Below are positions 50,736-59,411 of a stretch of DNA of 64,000 nt, piece by piece. Source of the stretch: PFJX01 sp040751755 (GTDB lineage Bacteria > Pseudomonadota > Gammaproteobacteria > Burkholderiales > Thiobacillaceae). Position 1 is the first letter of the stretch; each line of letters starts with the position of its first letter. The notes beneath the pieces were generated by a model. The model did no database searches and had not been told where the DNA came from. It saw only the letters and a program-made list of their open reading frames with translations. The stretch lies in assembly GCA_040751755.1 (NCBI GenBank), contig JBFMHC010000007.1, positions 44,308-108,307 of the forward strand, given 5' to 3'. The position numbers and the translations under genes are program-made.

Positions 50736-52127
50736 TCACTTCTTGTAGGCACAGGGCGGGGCCTCGCGGCGCCGGCTCAAGATGCGTTCCAATTGTTGCG
50801 CATAGGCGTCGAGGTCGTCATCCGTCTTGGTCTCGGTGGCGCACACGAGGATGCAGTCCGCCAATTCAGGATAGTCCCCTCCCAGGGCGTAGCCGCCGAG
50901 GATGCCCTGCGCGCGCAGGGCGCGCAGCACCTCGTCGACCGGGCTGCCGAGGCGCAACACCACTTCGTGGAAATACGGGCTGGCGAACACCTGCTGCACG
51001 CTCTCGACGGCGGTGAGCTTCGCCACCAGGGCGCGCGTGTTGGCATGGCTGGCCAGCGCCACGTCCTTCAGGCCCTGGGGGCCCAGGAGCGACATGTGGA
51101 TGGTGGCGGCGGTGACCAGCAGACCCTGGTTGGAGCAGATGTTGGAGGTGGCCTTGGCACGGCGGATGTGCTGCTCGCGCGCCTGCAGGGTGAGGGCGAA
51201 GCCGGGCTTGCCGTCCGCGTCGACGGTGCGGCCGACGATGCGGCCGGGCATCTGCCGCACCAGGGCCTGCCGGGCGGTGATGAAGCCGAAGTACGGGCCG
51301 CCGGAGGACAGCGGCACGCCCAGGGGCTGGCCATCGCCGACGCAGATGTCAGCACCCTTGCTTCCCCACTGCCCCGGCGGCTTGAGCAGCGCCAGCGCGA
51401 GCGGGTTGACCACGGCGATGGCCAGCATGTTGTGCGCGTGCGCCCAGTCGGTGAGGGCGTCCACCGGCTCCAGCACGCCGAAGAAGTTGGGCTGCGGGAT
51501 CACCAGGGCGGCGGCGGGGTCGGCGGCGTACTTCTCCAGGCTCTCGGGGATGGTGTAGCCGCAGTCGGTGCACCACGGCAGGGTCACCAGCTCGATGCCC
51601 TGATTCTTCACCGTCGCCTCGGCCACGGCGCGGTAGCGCGGATGCAGGGTGGCGGGCACCAGCACGCGCCGCACACCGCCCTTGCTGGCGCGCACCGCCA
51701 TGAGGATGGCCTCGGCCACCGCCGAGGCGCCGTCGTACAGGGAGGCGTTGGACACCTCCATGCCGGTCAGGCTCGCCATCATGGTCTGGTATTCGTACAG
51801 CAGTTGCAGCGTGCCCTGGCTCGCCTCCGCCTGGTAGGGCGTGTAGGCGGAGTAGTACTCGCCGCGCGTGACGATCTGCCAGACTGCGGCGGGGATGTGG
51901 TGCTCGTAGGCGCCGGCGCCGAGGAAGCTGCTGTAGAAGCCGTCCTGCTGCGCGCGCTGGTGCATCAGCCGGGTGACCGCCATCTCGGACAGGCCGGCCG
52001 GCACCTGGCTGAGGCCGCCACAGTTCAGCTCGGCGGGGATCTCGTCGAACAGGGCATCCAGCGACGGCGCACCGATGCTGGCGAGCATCTCGGCGACGTC
52101 GGATTCGGTGTGGGGAATAAAAGGCAT
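50736..52127 (-). CDS. gcvPA: Glycine dehydrogenase (decarboxylating) subunit 1
   Basis: A 463-residue N-terminal half of the split P-protein. It shows MPFIPHTESDVAEMLASIG, FLGAGAYEHHIPAAVWQI, EASQGTLQLLYEYQTMMASLTGMEVSNASLYDGASAVAEA, VIPQPNFFGVLEPVD and RMPGRIVGRTVD, all GcvPA features. It works with GcvPB as a heterotetramer. The gene sits downstream of gcvH and upstream of tpx. No strong ribosome site is seen before ATG 52127; a short repeat of AGTTGGCAG (52134-52162) fills the gap. Confidence 0.96.
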   Translation of the reverse strand: MPFIPHTESDVAEMLASIGAPSLDALFDEIPAELNCGGLSQVPAGLSEMAVTRLMHQRAQQDGFYSSFLGAGAYEHHIPAAVWQIVTRGEYYSAYTPYQAEASQGTLQLLYEYQTMMASLTGMEVSNASLYDGASAVAEAILMAVRASKGGVRRVLVPATLHPRYRAVAEATVKNQGIELVTLPWCTDCGYTIPESLEKYAADPAAALVIPQPNFFGVLEPVDALTDWAHAHNMLAIAVVNPLALALLKPPGQWGSKGADICVGDGQPLGVPLSSGGPYFGFITARQALVRQMPGRIVGRTVDADGKPGFALTLQAREQHIRRAKATSNICSNQGLLVTAATIHMSLLGPQGLKDVALASHANTRALVAKLTAVESVQQVFASPYFHEVVLRLGSPVDEVLRALRAQGILGGYALGGDYPELADCILVCATETKTDDDLDAYAQQLERILSRRREAPPCAYKK

Positions 52128-52133
52128 CTTAGT

Positions 52134-52162
52134 TGGCAGTCATCAGTTGGCAGTTGGCAGGC
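52134..52162. repeat. Short AGTTGGCAG tandem repeat
   Basis: AGTTGGCAG occurs three times in 29 bases between gcvH and gcvPA. It is the kind of low-complexity intergenic repeat seen widely in bacterial genomes. No function is evident. Confidence 0.6.
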
Positions 52163-52195
52163 GGGTCGGGGGGTGCTGCCGACTGAGCACTTGAT

Positions 52196-52579
52196 TTAGT
52201 GGGCTTCCGATTCCACGTGCGCCTGGTAGGCGGCCGCGTCGAGCAGGCCGGACAGGTCGCCGGCGGGCTTCAACTTGAACATCCAGGCGCCGTAGGGGTC
52301 CTGGTTGATGCCCTCGGGGCTGGACTCGACGGCCTCGTTCACCGCCACCACCTCGCCCGCCACGGGGGCGTAGACGTCGGAGGCGGCCTTCACGGACTCG
52401 ACCACGGCGCATTCCTCGCCGGCCGCCAGGGTGCGGCCGACGGTGGGGTTCTCGACGAACACCATGTCGCCCAGCAGTTCCTGGGCGTGGTCGGTGATGC
52501 CGACGCTGACGGTGCCGTCCGCTTCCTGGCGGACCCACTCATGGGATGGGGTGTATTTCAGATCGGCGGGGATGTTCAT
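52196..52579 (-). CDS. gcvH: Glycine cleavage system H protein
   Basis: A 127-residue lipoyl carrier that shuttles the aminomethyl group between P, T and L proteins. The lipoylated Lys64 lies in CAVVESVKAASDVYAPVAGEV. Other conserved parts are KYTPSHEWV, VSVGITDHAQELLGDMVFVENP and EGINQDPYGAWMFKL. A strong AAGGAG lies 6 bases before ATG 52579. Its lipoyl group needs LipA, encoded two genes upstream in the same operon. Confidence 0.97.
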   Translation of the reverse strand: MNIPADLKYTPSHEWVRQEADGTVSVGITDHAQELLGDMVFVENPTVGRTLAAGEECAVVESVKAASDVYAPVAGEVVAVNEAVESSPEGINQDPYGAWMFKLKPAGDLSGLLDAAAYQAHVESEAH

Positions 52580-52589
52580 TTTCTTCTCC

Positions 52590-53675
52590 TTAAACCATTG
52601 CCTTGCCGTTGCGCACGAAGGGGTATTTCACCACAGCCGCGCGCAGGCGTTTGTCACGAATCTCGACTTCCACCGTATCGCCCACGTTCACGCCCACCGG
52701 CACGCGGGCCAGGGCGACGGAGACGTTGAGGGTGGGGGAAAAACTGCCGCTGGTGATCTCGCCCTCGCCCTGTTCGGCGAAGACCTTCTGGTGGCCGCGC
52801 AGCACGCCCTTGTCCAGGAGTTTGAGGCCGACCAGTTGCTTGTCCCGGGGCAGCCGCAGCAGCGAATCCTTGCCGATGAAGTCGCGCTCCGACTTCAGGT
52901 CCACGGTCCAGGCCAGGCCGGACTCCAGGGGGGTGGTCTTCTCGTCCATGTCCTGGCCGAACAGATTCATGCCGGCCTCCAGGCGCAGGGTGTCGCGCGC
53001 GCCCAGGCCGCAGGGCTTCACGCCCACGTCCAGCAAGGCCTGCCAGAAGAAGGCCGCGGCCTTGGCGGGCAGCATGATCTCGAAGCCGTCCTCGCCGGTG
53101 TAGCCGGTGCGGGCGACGAACATCTCGCCCACTACCACGGCGTTGAAGGGCTTGAGCGGCCCGGCGACGTCCTCCAGGCCGGGCATGGCCTGCCACAGCC
53201 TGGCCGGGGCCTGGGGGCCCTGCACGGCGATCATGGCGAGGTCGCGGCGCGGCGCGATCTGCACGCCGGGGGCGAGCTTGTCGCGCTGCGTCTCCATCCA
53301 CGCCAGGTCCTTGTCGGCGCAGCCGGCGTTCACCACCAGGCGGAACCAGTCCTCGCGCATGAAGTAGATGATCAGGTCGTCCACCACGCCGCCGCCCTCG
53401 TGCAGCATGCAGGAGTAGAGCGCCTTGCCGGTGGTCTGCAGCTTGTCGACGTTGTTCGCCACCAGCTGGCGGAGGAAGGCGCGCACGCCCTCGCCCTTGA
53501 GGTCCACGGGCAGCATGTGCGAGACGTCGAACATGCCGGCGTCGCGCCGCACGATGTGGTGCTCCTCGATCTGCGAGCCGTAGTGGATGGGCATCTCCCA
53601 GCCGGAGAAGTCCACCAGCTTGGCGTTGGCCTCGCGGTGCTTGGCGTTGAGGGGGGTCTGCTTGAGTTCAGCCAT
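52590..53675 (-). CDS. gcvT: Glycine cleavage system T protein (aminomethyltransferase)
   Basis: A 361-residue enzyme that moves the aminomethyl carbon from GcvH to tetrahydrofolate, releasing ammonia. It has KQTPLNAKHREANAKLVDFSGWEMPIHYGSQIEEHHIVR, GMFDVSHMLPVDLKG, ARTGYTGEDGFEIMLPAKAA and LEAGMNLFGQDMD, standard GcvT signatures. An AAGGA box precedes ATG 53675. The first 8 bases overlap the 3' end of lipA. Length is normal. Confidence 0.97.
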   Translation of the reverse strand: MAELKQTPLNAKHREANAKLVDFSGWEMPIHYGSQIEEHHIVRRDAGMFDVSHMLPVDLKGEGVRAFLRQLVANNVDKLQTTGKALYSCMLHEGGGVVDDLIIYFMREDWFRLVVNAGCADKDLAWMETQRDKLAPGVQIAPRRDLAMIAVQGPQAPARLWQAMPGLEDVAGPLKPFNAVVVGEMFVARTGYTGEDGFEIMLPAKAAAFFWQALLDVGVKPCGLGARDTLRLEAGMNLFGQDMDEKTTPLESGLAWTVDLKSERDFIGKDSLLRLPRDKQLVGLKLLDKGVLRGHQKVFAEQGEGEITSGSFSPTLNVSVALARVPVGVNVGDTVEVEIRDKRLRAAVVKYPFVRNGKAMV

Positions 53676-54576
53676 GCGGGTTTCCTTGCTGTATCTCTTC
53701 GGCGTAGTAGGAAGAGCGCACCAGCGGCCCGGCCTTCACCCAGGCAAAGCCCATCTCGCGCGCGGCGGTCTCGTATTCGGCGAACGCCTCCGGCGGCACG
53801 TAGCTGGCCACCGGCAGGTTGTCCAGGGACGGGCGCAGGTACTGGCCCAGCGACAGGCGCTTCACGCCGGCGGCGCGCAGGTCGGCAAGCACCGCCAGCA
53901 CCTCCTCGCGCGTCTCGCCCAGGCCCAGCATGAGCGCGGACTTGGCCTCGGTGCCGGGCTGGCGCGCGGCGAGGGCGAGCAGTTCAAGGGAGCGCTCGTA
54001 TTTCGCGCCCTTGCGCGCCTCCTTGTACAGGCGCGGCACGGTCTCGACGTTGTGGCCCCAGATCAGGTCGCGGCGCGCGCCATCGGGGAGGGCGGCGAGC
54101 GTGGCGTTGAAGCGCTCGGCCGCCGCCTCCTGCACGAGGCGGAAGTCGGGGGTGAGGAACTCGACGCCCATGTCGGGTTTGCGCAGGCGCAGTTCACGCA
54201 GGGTGTCGGCAAAGCAGCCGGCACCGCCGTCGGGCAGGTCGTCGCGATTCACCGAGGTGAGGACGACGAAACTGAGGCCCATGTCGAGGCAGGATTCAGC
54301 GACGCGGCGCGGCTCGTCGGCGTCCGCCCAGGTGGGCCGCCCGGTCTTCACCGAGCAGAAGGCGCAGGCGCGGGTGCAGGTGTCGCCCAGCAGCATGAAG
54401 GTGGCGGTGCCGCGACTCCAGCACTCGCCGCGGTTGGGGCAACGCGCCTCCTCGCACACCGTGTGCAGGCCGCGCCCGTGCACCGCCTGCGCGGTGCCGC
54501 CGTAATGGCGCTCGCGCCCCAGGTTCTGGCGGATCCAGACGGGCATGCGCGCGGCATTGCGGGTTTCTGTATGCAA
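53668..54576 (-). CDS. lipA: Lipoyl synthase, first gene of the glycine operon
   Basis: A 302-residue radical-SAM enzyme that inserts sulfur into octanoyl groups. The auxiliary-cluster Cys set is CEEARCPNRGEC, the radical-SAM set is CTRACAFC, and RSSYYAEE near the C-terminus supplies the family Ser. It starts an operon with gcvT and gcvH, so it probably makes the lipoyl group of GcvH. I set the start at TTG 54576: GGAG lies 6 bases upstream, while a GTG at 54627 would put the riboswitch terminator inside the gene. ATG 54546 is a further alternative. Confidence 0.92.
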   Translation of the reverse strand: MHTETRNAARMPVWIRQNLGRERHYGGTAQAVHGRGLHTVCEEARCPNRGECWSRGTATFMLLGDTCTRACAFCSVKTGRPTWADADEPRRVAESCLDMGLSFVVLTSVNRDDLPDGGAGCFADTLRELRLRKPDMGVEFLTPDFRLVQEAAAERFNATLAALPDGARRDLIWGHNVETVPRLYKEARKGAKYERSLELLALAARQPGTEAKSALMLGLGETREEVLAVLADLRAAGVKRLSLGQYLRPSLDNLPVASYVPPEAFAEYETAAREMGFAWVKAGPLVRSSYYAEEIQQGNPHG

Positions 54577-54587
54577 AACGGGCTCCG

Positions 54588-54630
54588 AAAAAGAAAAAGG
54601 GCGAACGCGCACGGTGTTCACGTTCACCCC
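54588..54630 (-). terminator. Riboswitch expression-platform terminator before lipA
   Basis: On the minus strand, GGGGTGAACG can pair with CGTTCGCCC (54599-54607) across a bulge, and TTTTTCTTTTT follows (54588-54598). It directly follows the second glycine aptamer and precedes the GGAG-TTG of lipA. This is the arrangement of a transcription-control platform. Confidence 0.6.
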
Positions 54631-54785
54631 TCTGTCCGGTTTACCTGAGAGATTTGCCCCATCGGTGGCCGCGTCGCGCGCGGCGCTCTCCAGAGTTGCC
54701 CATTCCTCGCGGTCCTTTTGCCTGAGCGGTTACGGGTCGATTGCGCCTTCGGCGGCCGGTTTGTCCGGCGCTCTCCCGCGAGAAC
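54628..54785 (-). ncRNA. Tandem glycine riboswitch
   Basis: Read on the minus strand, aptamer 1 runs GGGAGAGCGCC, GCCGAAGGCGCAA, CTCAGGCAAAAGGACCG. A short linker (AGGAATGGGCAA) leads to aptamer 2: CTCTGGAGAGCGCC, CACCGATGGGGCAAATCTCTCAGGTAAACCGGACAGAG. All conserved blocks of both glycine aptamers are present. Known examples turn glycine cleavage genes on when glycine is high. Here it leads lipA-gcvT-gcvH-gcvPA-tpx-gcvPB. Confidence 0.95.
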
Positions 54786-54841
54786 GATAGCGGCTCGGAC
54801 TATACCGGGCGGCCGGCGGGCGAACAAGCCGGACGGACGTA

Positions 54842-54952
54842 TCAGTTCCGCACGGCCGTTCCGAAGGAACTGACCTCCCCCACGGGGGGATATGAGCGCA
54901 GCGAGTCAGGGGGCCGTTTCATCTCAGTTCCGCACGGCCGTTCCGAAGGAAC
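54842..54952. repeat. 29-base direct repeat at an 82-base period
   Basis: TCAGTTCCGCACGGCCGTTC and the next nine bases occur identically at 54842-54870 and 54924-54952. The intervening and following bases (CACGGGGGGATATGAGCGCA versus CGCGGGGGAAACGCGCGCAG) are also related, so it is two diverged ~82-base units. Each has GTTCC...GGAAC ends and a CGGCCG core. No open frame. It fills the rest of the gap between the riboswitch and the DUF3426 gene. Confidence 0.8.
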
Positions 54953-55002
54953 CGCTCACCCGCGGGGGAAACGCGCGCAGCGGGCAAGGGGACTGTTCCA
55001 TT

Positions 55003-55935
55003 TCAGGGGTAGGCGACGGCCAGGACGTAGCTGGCGGCCTCCAGGTTGCCGACGTCCAGTTCCACCCGCGCCTCCTGCTCGCTGCGCGCGGGGAAGCCGG
55101 CGCGCGGACTGACCGTGCGCGGCAGGTACATGTCGGGGGCGAAGGCCTTCTGCGCCACCGGCGCCTCGCGCACGTCGCTGAGGGTGAGGATGACGTGCGG
55201 CCAGGCCTGGGTCTGGCCGGTGCGGTTGGCGAGCAGGAAGGTGAGGCTCACGCGCGACTTCTGCTCCGGGTCGTGCTCCAGACTGGATGAAACGATGGCC
55301 TGGCGCGTCAGCTGGCGCGGCAGCGGCACGTCGCACCCCAGGGCGTCGCACGCGCCCTCCAGCAGCGGCCGCGCCTCGGGCACGGCGGCGGCGAGCTCGG
55401 CGCGCAGGAAGTAGGCCGCCTGACCAAGCAGGACCAGGAGCAGCAGGAGGGTGCCGAACAGATATAGGACGGTCTGCCACCAGGGCAGGCGGGCGCGGAC
55501 CTGCCGCGTCGGCAGTTCGGAGAGGAGGATGGCGTCGGGGCTCTCGTCCAGCGACCTGAGGGGCTCGGGTTCGGGTTCCGTCACGGCTTGCGGCCAGGCC
55601 TCGGGCCTCTCCGCCTCCACCGCCTCGGCGGCCTCCGCGTAGGCGACCATGCCGGCTGCAAGGTCGATGCCCGCCTCGCGGTAGGCGGCCTGCAGGTCGG
55701 CCGGCGGCGTCTCGGCGGGTTCGAATGCCGCCGGCGCGAAGGGCAGCGACTCCTGCGCCGGCGCCTCGGCCTCCTCGGTCACCGAGGCCGGCGGGTTCTC
55801 CAGTTCCGGCAAGAGCGTGTCGTAGGCATTGAACACCGCGTTGCAGCTGCCGCAGCGCACCAAGCCGCGGCGCAGGCCGAGCTGTTCCTGGCTGACGCGG
55901 AAGGTGGTGCGGCATTCCGGGCAGCTGGTCTGCAT
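55003..55935 (-). CDS. Zinc-ribbon DUF3426 membrane protein
   Basis: A 310-residue protein. The N-terminal MJ0042-type zinc ribbon has two CxxC pairs (CPECRTTFRVSQEQLG, VRCGSCNAVFNAYD). A long acidic Pro/Glu/Ala linker is followed by one membrane helix (WWQTVLYLFGTLLLLLVLLGQAAYF) and a C-terminal DUF3426 domain, probably periplasmic, with GCDVPLPRQL, FLLANRTGQTQAWPHVILTLSD and ARVELDVG. Function unknown. It follows prmA by 5 bases, a linkage common in proteobacteria. Confidence 0.88.
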   Translation of the reverse strand: MQTSCPECRTTFRVSQEQLGLRRGLVRCGSCNAVFNAYDTLLPELENPPASVTEEAEAPAQESLPFAPAAFEPAETPPADLQAAYREAGIDLAAGMVAYAEAAEAVEAERPEAWPQAVTEPEPEPLRSLDESPDAILLSELPTRQVRARLPWWQTVLYLFGTLLLLLVLLGQAAYFLRAELAAAVPEARPLLEGACDALGCDVPLPRQLTRQAIVSSSLEHDPEQKSRVSLTFLLANRTGQTQAWPHVILTLSDVREAPVAQKAFAPDMYLPRTVSPRAGFPARSEQEARVELDVGNLEAASYVLAVAYP

Positions 55936-55940
55936 TCAGC

Positions 55941-56819
55941 TCACCGCTTCACGCCGGCCAGGCACACCCAGCCGTCTTCCACGCGCCACACCGCCATGTC
56001 GAAGGCCTGGCCGTAGATCTCCAGGATCTCCTCCGCCTGCTCGGCGAGGATGCCGGACAGCGCCAGGCGCCCGCCCGGCCGCACGCGGCTGGCGAGCAGG
56101 GGCATGAGGGCCTTGAGCGGGTTGGTGAGGATGTTGGCGATGACGATGTCGTAACGACCGGGCGGCAGGGCGTCGGGCAGGTGGAAGGCGGCCGTCACGC
56201 CGTTGCGCGCGGCGTTGTCGCGCGAGGCGGTGACCGCCTGCGGGTCGAGGTCCACGCCCACGACCGGCGCGGCACCCAGGCGCGCGGCGGCGATCGCGAG
56301 GATGCCGGAGCCGCAGCCGTAGTCGAGCACGGACTCGCCGCGCGCGACGTGCGCCTCCAGCCAGGCCAGGCACAGGCGCGTGGTGGGGTGGCTGCCGGTG
56401 CCGAAGGCGAGGCCGGGGTCGAGCTCGATGCAGATGGCATCGGGGTCGGGCGGTTCGTGCCAGGAGGGCACGATCCACAGGCGTTCGGAGATGCGGATGG
56501 GGTCGAACTGGGACTGCGTCAGGCGTACCCAGTCCTGCTCCTCGACCGACTCGATCCGGTGCTCGTGGTCGGCGGCGAGGCCCAGCAGGCCCAGCAGGGC
56601 GGGGACGTCGGCATCGGCGTCGAGGAGGGCCACCACCCAGTTGCGGCTCCAGGCCTTGGGGTCTTCCAGGCCCGGCTCGCCGAACTGCGGCGCCTCCGCC
56701 TCGGTGCCGGCGTCGCGGTCCTCGATCGAGACCGAGAGGGCGCCGGCCTCCATCAGGCGGTCGGCGAGGGCCTCGGCCGCGTCCTGGCCGGCGGCGAGCT
56801 TCAGGGACAACCAAGACAT
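55941..56819 (-). CDS. prmA: Ribosomal protein L11 methyltransferase
   Basis: A 292-residue SAM-dependent enzyme that trimethylates ribosomal protein L11. It has the N-terminal SLKLAAGQDAAEALADRLMEAGALSVSIEDRDAGTE region and the methyltransferase core: LDPGLAFGTGSHPTTRLCLAWLE, SVLDYGCGSGILAIAAARLGA, VGVDLDPQAV and IVIANILTNPLKAL. Length equals that of E. coli PrmA (293) within one residue. It lies in the canonical order accC-prmA-DUF3426. Confidence 0.96.
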   Translation of the reverse strand: MSWLSLKLAAGQDAAEALADRLMEAGALSVSIEDRDAGTEAEAPQFGEPGLEDPKAWSRNWVVALLDADADVPALLGLLGLAADHEHRIESVEEQDWVRLTQSQFDPIRISERLWIVPSWHEPPDPDAICIELDPGLAFGTGSHPTTRLCLAWLEAHVARGESVLDYGCGSGILAIAAARLGAAPVVGVDLDPQAVTASRDNAARNGVTAAFHLPDALPPGRYDIVIANILTNPLKALMPLLASRVRPGGRLALSGILAEQAEEILEIYGQAFDMAVWRVEDGWVCLAGVKR

Positions 56820-56830
56820 GGGGTCAGCCC

Positions 56831-56892
56831 GTCACCCCGGCGCAGGCCGGGGCCCAGGTTGCTTCTGGATTCCGGCCTGCGCCGGAATGACG
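56831..56892. repeat. Inverted pair of CCGGCGCAGGCCGG-type repeats
   Basis: GTCACCCCGGCGCAGGCCGGGG runs into CTGGATTCCGGCCTGCGCCGGAATGAC. The two halves are inverted copies of a common proteobacterial intergenic repeat. It sits between accC and prmA and could form a long hairpin in the operon mRNA. Confidence 0.8.
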
Positions 56893-56903
56893 GCTCCGCA
56901 GGC

Positions 56904-58253
56904 TCAATGCTTGTTCAACCCCAGTTTCTTTTCCAGGTAGTGGATGCTCTGGCCGCCTTCCAGGAAGGCCTGGTCCACGAGCAAGTCCTGGTGCAGGGGG
57001 ATGTTGGTCTTGATGCCCTCGACGATCATCTCCGAGAGGGCGATGCGCATGCGCGCGACCGCCTGCTCGCGCGTGGCGCCGTAGGTGATGAGCTTGCCGA
57101 TCATCGAGTCGTAGTGCGGCGGCACGTAGTAGTTCTGGTACACGTGCGAGTCGACGCGCACGCCGGGGCCGCCGGGGGCGTGGTACAGGCTGATGCGGCC
57201 GGGCGAGGGCACGAAGTTCCTCGGGTCCTCGGCGTTGATGCGGCACTCCAGGGCATGGCCCTTGAGATGGATGTCCTTCTGCTTGTTGGCCAGCGGCAGG
57301 CCGGCGGCGATGCGGATGGACTCCTGGACGATGTCGACGCCGGTGACCAGCTCGGTCACGGGGTGCTCCACCTGCACACGGGTGTTCATCTCGATGAAGT
57401 AGAACTCGCCGTCCTCGTAGAGGAACTCGAACGTGCCGGCGCCGCGATAGCCGATCTGGCGGCAGGCCTCGGCGCAGCGCTCGCCGATCTTGTTGCGCAG
57501 CTTCGGGTCCAGGCCGGGGGCAGGCGCCTCCTCCAGGACCTTCTGGTGACGGCGCTGCATGGAGCAGTCGCGCTCGCCCAGGTGGATGGCGTTGCCGTGC
57601 GTGTCGGAGAGGACCTGGATCTCGATGTGGCGCGGATTGCCGAGGAACTTCTCCATGTACACCATGGGGTTGTTGAAGGCCGCGGCGGCCTCGCCCTGGG
57701 TCATCTGCACGGACTGGATCAGGTGCGCCTCGGTATGCACCACGCGCATGCCGCGCCCGCCGCCGCCGCCCGCGGCCTTGATGATGATGGGGTAGCCAAT
57801 GTCGCGCGCCATGCGCACCCACTCGTCCGGGTCCTCGCCCAGGGCGCCCTCGGAACCGGGCACGCAGGGCACGCCGGCGGCCTTCATAGCGTCCTTGGCG
57901 GAGACCTTGTCGCCCATCAGGCGGATGGTGTCGGGGCGCGGGCCGATGAACACGAAGCCGGAGCTCTCGACGCGCTCGGCGAAGTTGGCGTTCTCGGACA
58001 GGAAACCATAGCCGGGGTGGATGGCCTCGGCATCGGTCACCTCGGCGGCAGCGATGATCGAGGGCACGTGCAGGTAGCTCTTGATCGACGGCGCCGGGCC
58101 GATGCACACGGACTCGTCGGCGAGGCGCACGTACTTGGCCTCGGCGTCCGCCTCGGAGTAGACCGCGACGGTCTTGATGCCCATCTCGCGGCAGGCGCGC
58201 TGGATGCGCAGGGCGATCTCGCCGCGGTTTGCGATCAGTACTTTTTCAAACAT
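56904..58253 (-). CDS. accC: Biotin carboxylase subunit of acetyl-CoA carboxylase
   Basis: A 449-residue ATP-grasp enzyme that carboxylates biotin on AccB, the first step of fatty acid synthesis. It has KVLIANRGEIALRI, the ATP loop KAAGGGGGRGMRV, MEKFLGNPRHIEIQVL, GERDCSMQRRHQKVLEEAPAP, FIEMNTRVQVEHPVTELVTGVD. Length is identical to E. coli AccC. GAGG precedes ATG 58253. It follows accB by 74 bases, a gap with a GCGTGAG-type microrepeat. Confidence 0.97.
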   Translation of the reverse strand: MFEKVLIANRGEIALRIQRACREMGIKTVAVYSEADAEAKYVRLADESVCIGPAPSIKSYLHVPSIIAAAEVTDAEAIHPGYGFLSENANFAERVESSGFVFIGPRPDTIRLMGDKVSAKDAMKAAGVPCVPGSEGALGEDPDEWVRMARDIGYPIIIKAAGGGGGRGMRVVHTEAHLIQSVQMTQGEAAAAFNNPMVYMEKFLGNPRHIEIQVLSDTHGNAIHLGERDCSMQRRHQKVLEEAPAPGLDPKLRNKIGERCAEACRQIGYRGAGTFEFLYEDGEFYFIEMNTRVQVEHPVTELVTGVDIVQESIRIAAGLPLANKQKDIHLKGHALECRINAEDPRNFVPSPGRISLYHAPGGPGVRVDSHVYQNYYVPPHYDSMIGKLITYGATREQAVARMRIALSEMIVEGIKTNIPLHQDLLVDQAFLEGGQSIHYLEKKLGLNKH

Positions 58254-58263
58254 GACATACCTC

Positions 58264-58286
58264 GCGTGAGGCGTGAGGCGTGAGGC
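58264..58286. repeat. GCGTGAG microrepeat between accB and accC
   Basis: GCGTGAGGCGTGAGGCGTGAG gives three tandem copies of a 7-base unit in the accB-accC gap. Function unknown; slipped-strand expansion is a likely origin. Confidence 0.6.
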
Positions 58287-58327
58287 GGGGCGGTGGACGC
58301 ACGCCGCTCGCCTCGCGCCGCACGAAA

Positions 58328-58783
<456 letters not shown>

Positions 58784-58788
58784 TTGCT

Positions 58789-59289
58789 TCAATCCTCCAA
58801 TGCGTGGAGGGCATAGCCCAGGGCGAACAGATACCCCATGGCGCCCAACCCCGAGATCACGCCGACCGCCTTGTCGGAAAAATACGAATGCTGGCGGAAG
58901 GCCTCGCGGGCATGGACGTTGGACAGATGCACCTCGATAAAGGGTATGGCGACCGCCGACAAGGCGTCGCGCAGGGCGACGCTGGTGTGCGTGAAGGCGG
59001 CGGGGTTGATGATGATGAAACCAACGTTCTCGTTCCTGGCAGCATGGACGCGCTCGACCAGGAGGTGTTCGGCGTTGCTCTGGAAGCATTCCACGGCCAC
59101 GCCCACATCCTGGCCCTGCTGGACCAGGGCGGCGTCGATGTCGGCGAGGGTCTGATGGCCGTAGTGTTCCGGTTCGCGGGTGCCCAGGAGGTTGAGGTTG
59201 GGGCCGTGCAGGACCAGAATGCGCTTGCCCGGCTGTTCTGCCTGCCGCTCCGGGGCAGGAGAGGCCTTTGGCGATCGCTTGCGTGCCAT
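58789..59289 (-). CDS. aroQ: Type II 3-dehydroquinate dehydratase
   Basis: A 166-residue enzyme of the shikimate pathway that dehydrates 3-dehydroquinate. It has RILVLHGPNLNLLGTREPEHYG with the catalytic Tyr, FIIINPAAFTHTSVALRDAL, and the catalytic His in IEVHLSNVHAREAFRQHSYFSD. A short Lys/Arg-rich N-terminal extension (MARKRSPKASPAPERQAEQPGK) makes it ~15 residues longer than usual, so an internal start is possible. It heads the acc operon. Confidence 0.95.
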   Translation of the reverse strand: MARKRSPKASPAPERQAEQPGKRILVLHGPNLNLLGTREPEHYGHQTLADIDAALVQQGQDVGVAVECFQSNAEHLLVERVHAARNENVGFIIINPAAFTHTSVALRDALSAVAIPFIEVHLSNVHAREAFRQHSYFSDKAVGVISGLGAMGYLFALGYALHALED

Positions 59290-59411
59290 CTTCGAGTCGG
59301 GCCGTTTGTTGGAATGGCGGCAAGTTTGCCGGAAATTACCTCCCAATGTCCATAAATCGGCGAAAATCGACTCAAGCCCAATTCGCCGGAAAAGCACCTC
59401 TTTTGCCCTAG

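Noticed and set aside
54576..54627. GTG 54627 as lipA start
   Set aside because: It would place the riboswitch terminator within the coding region and has no separate ribosome site; TTG 54576 has GGAG at the right distance.
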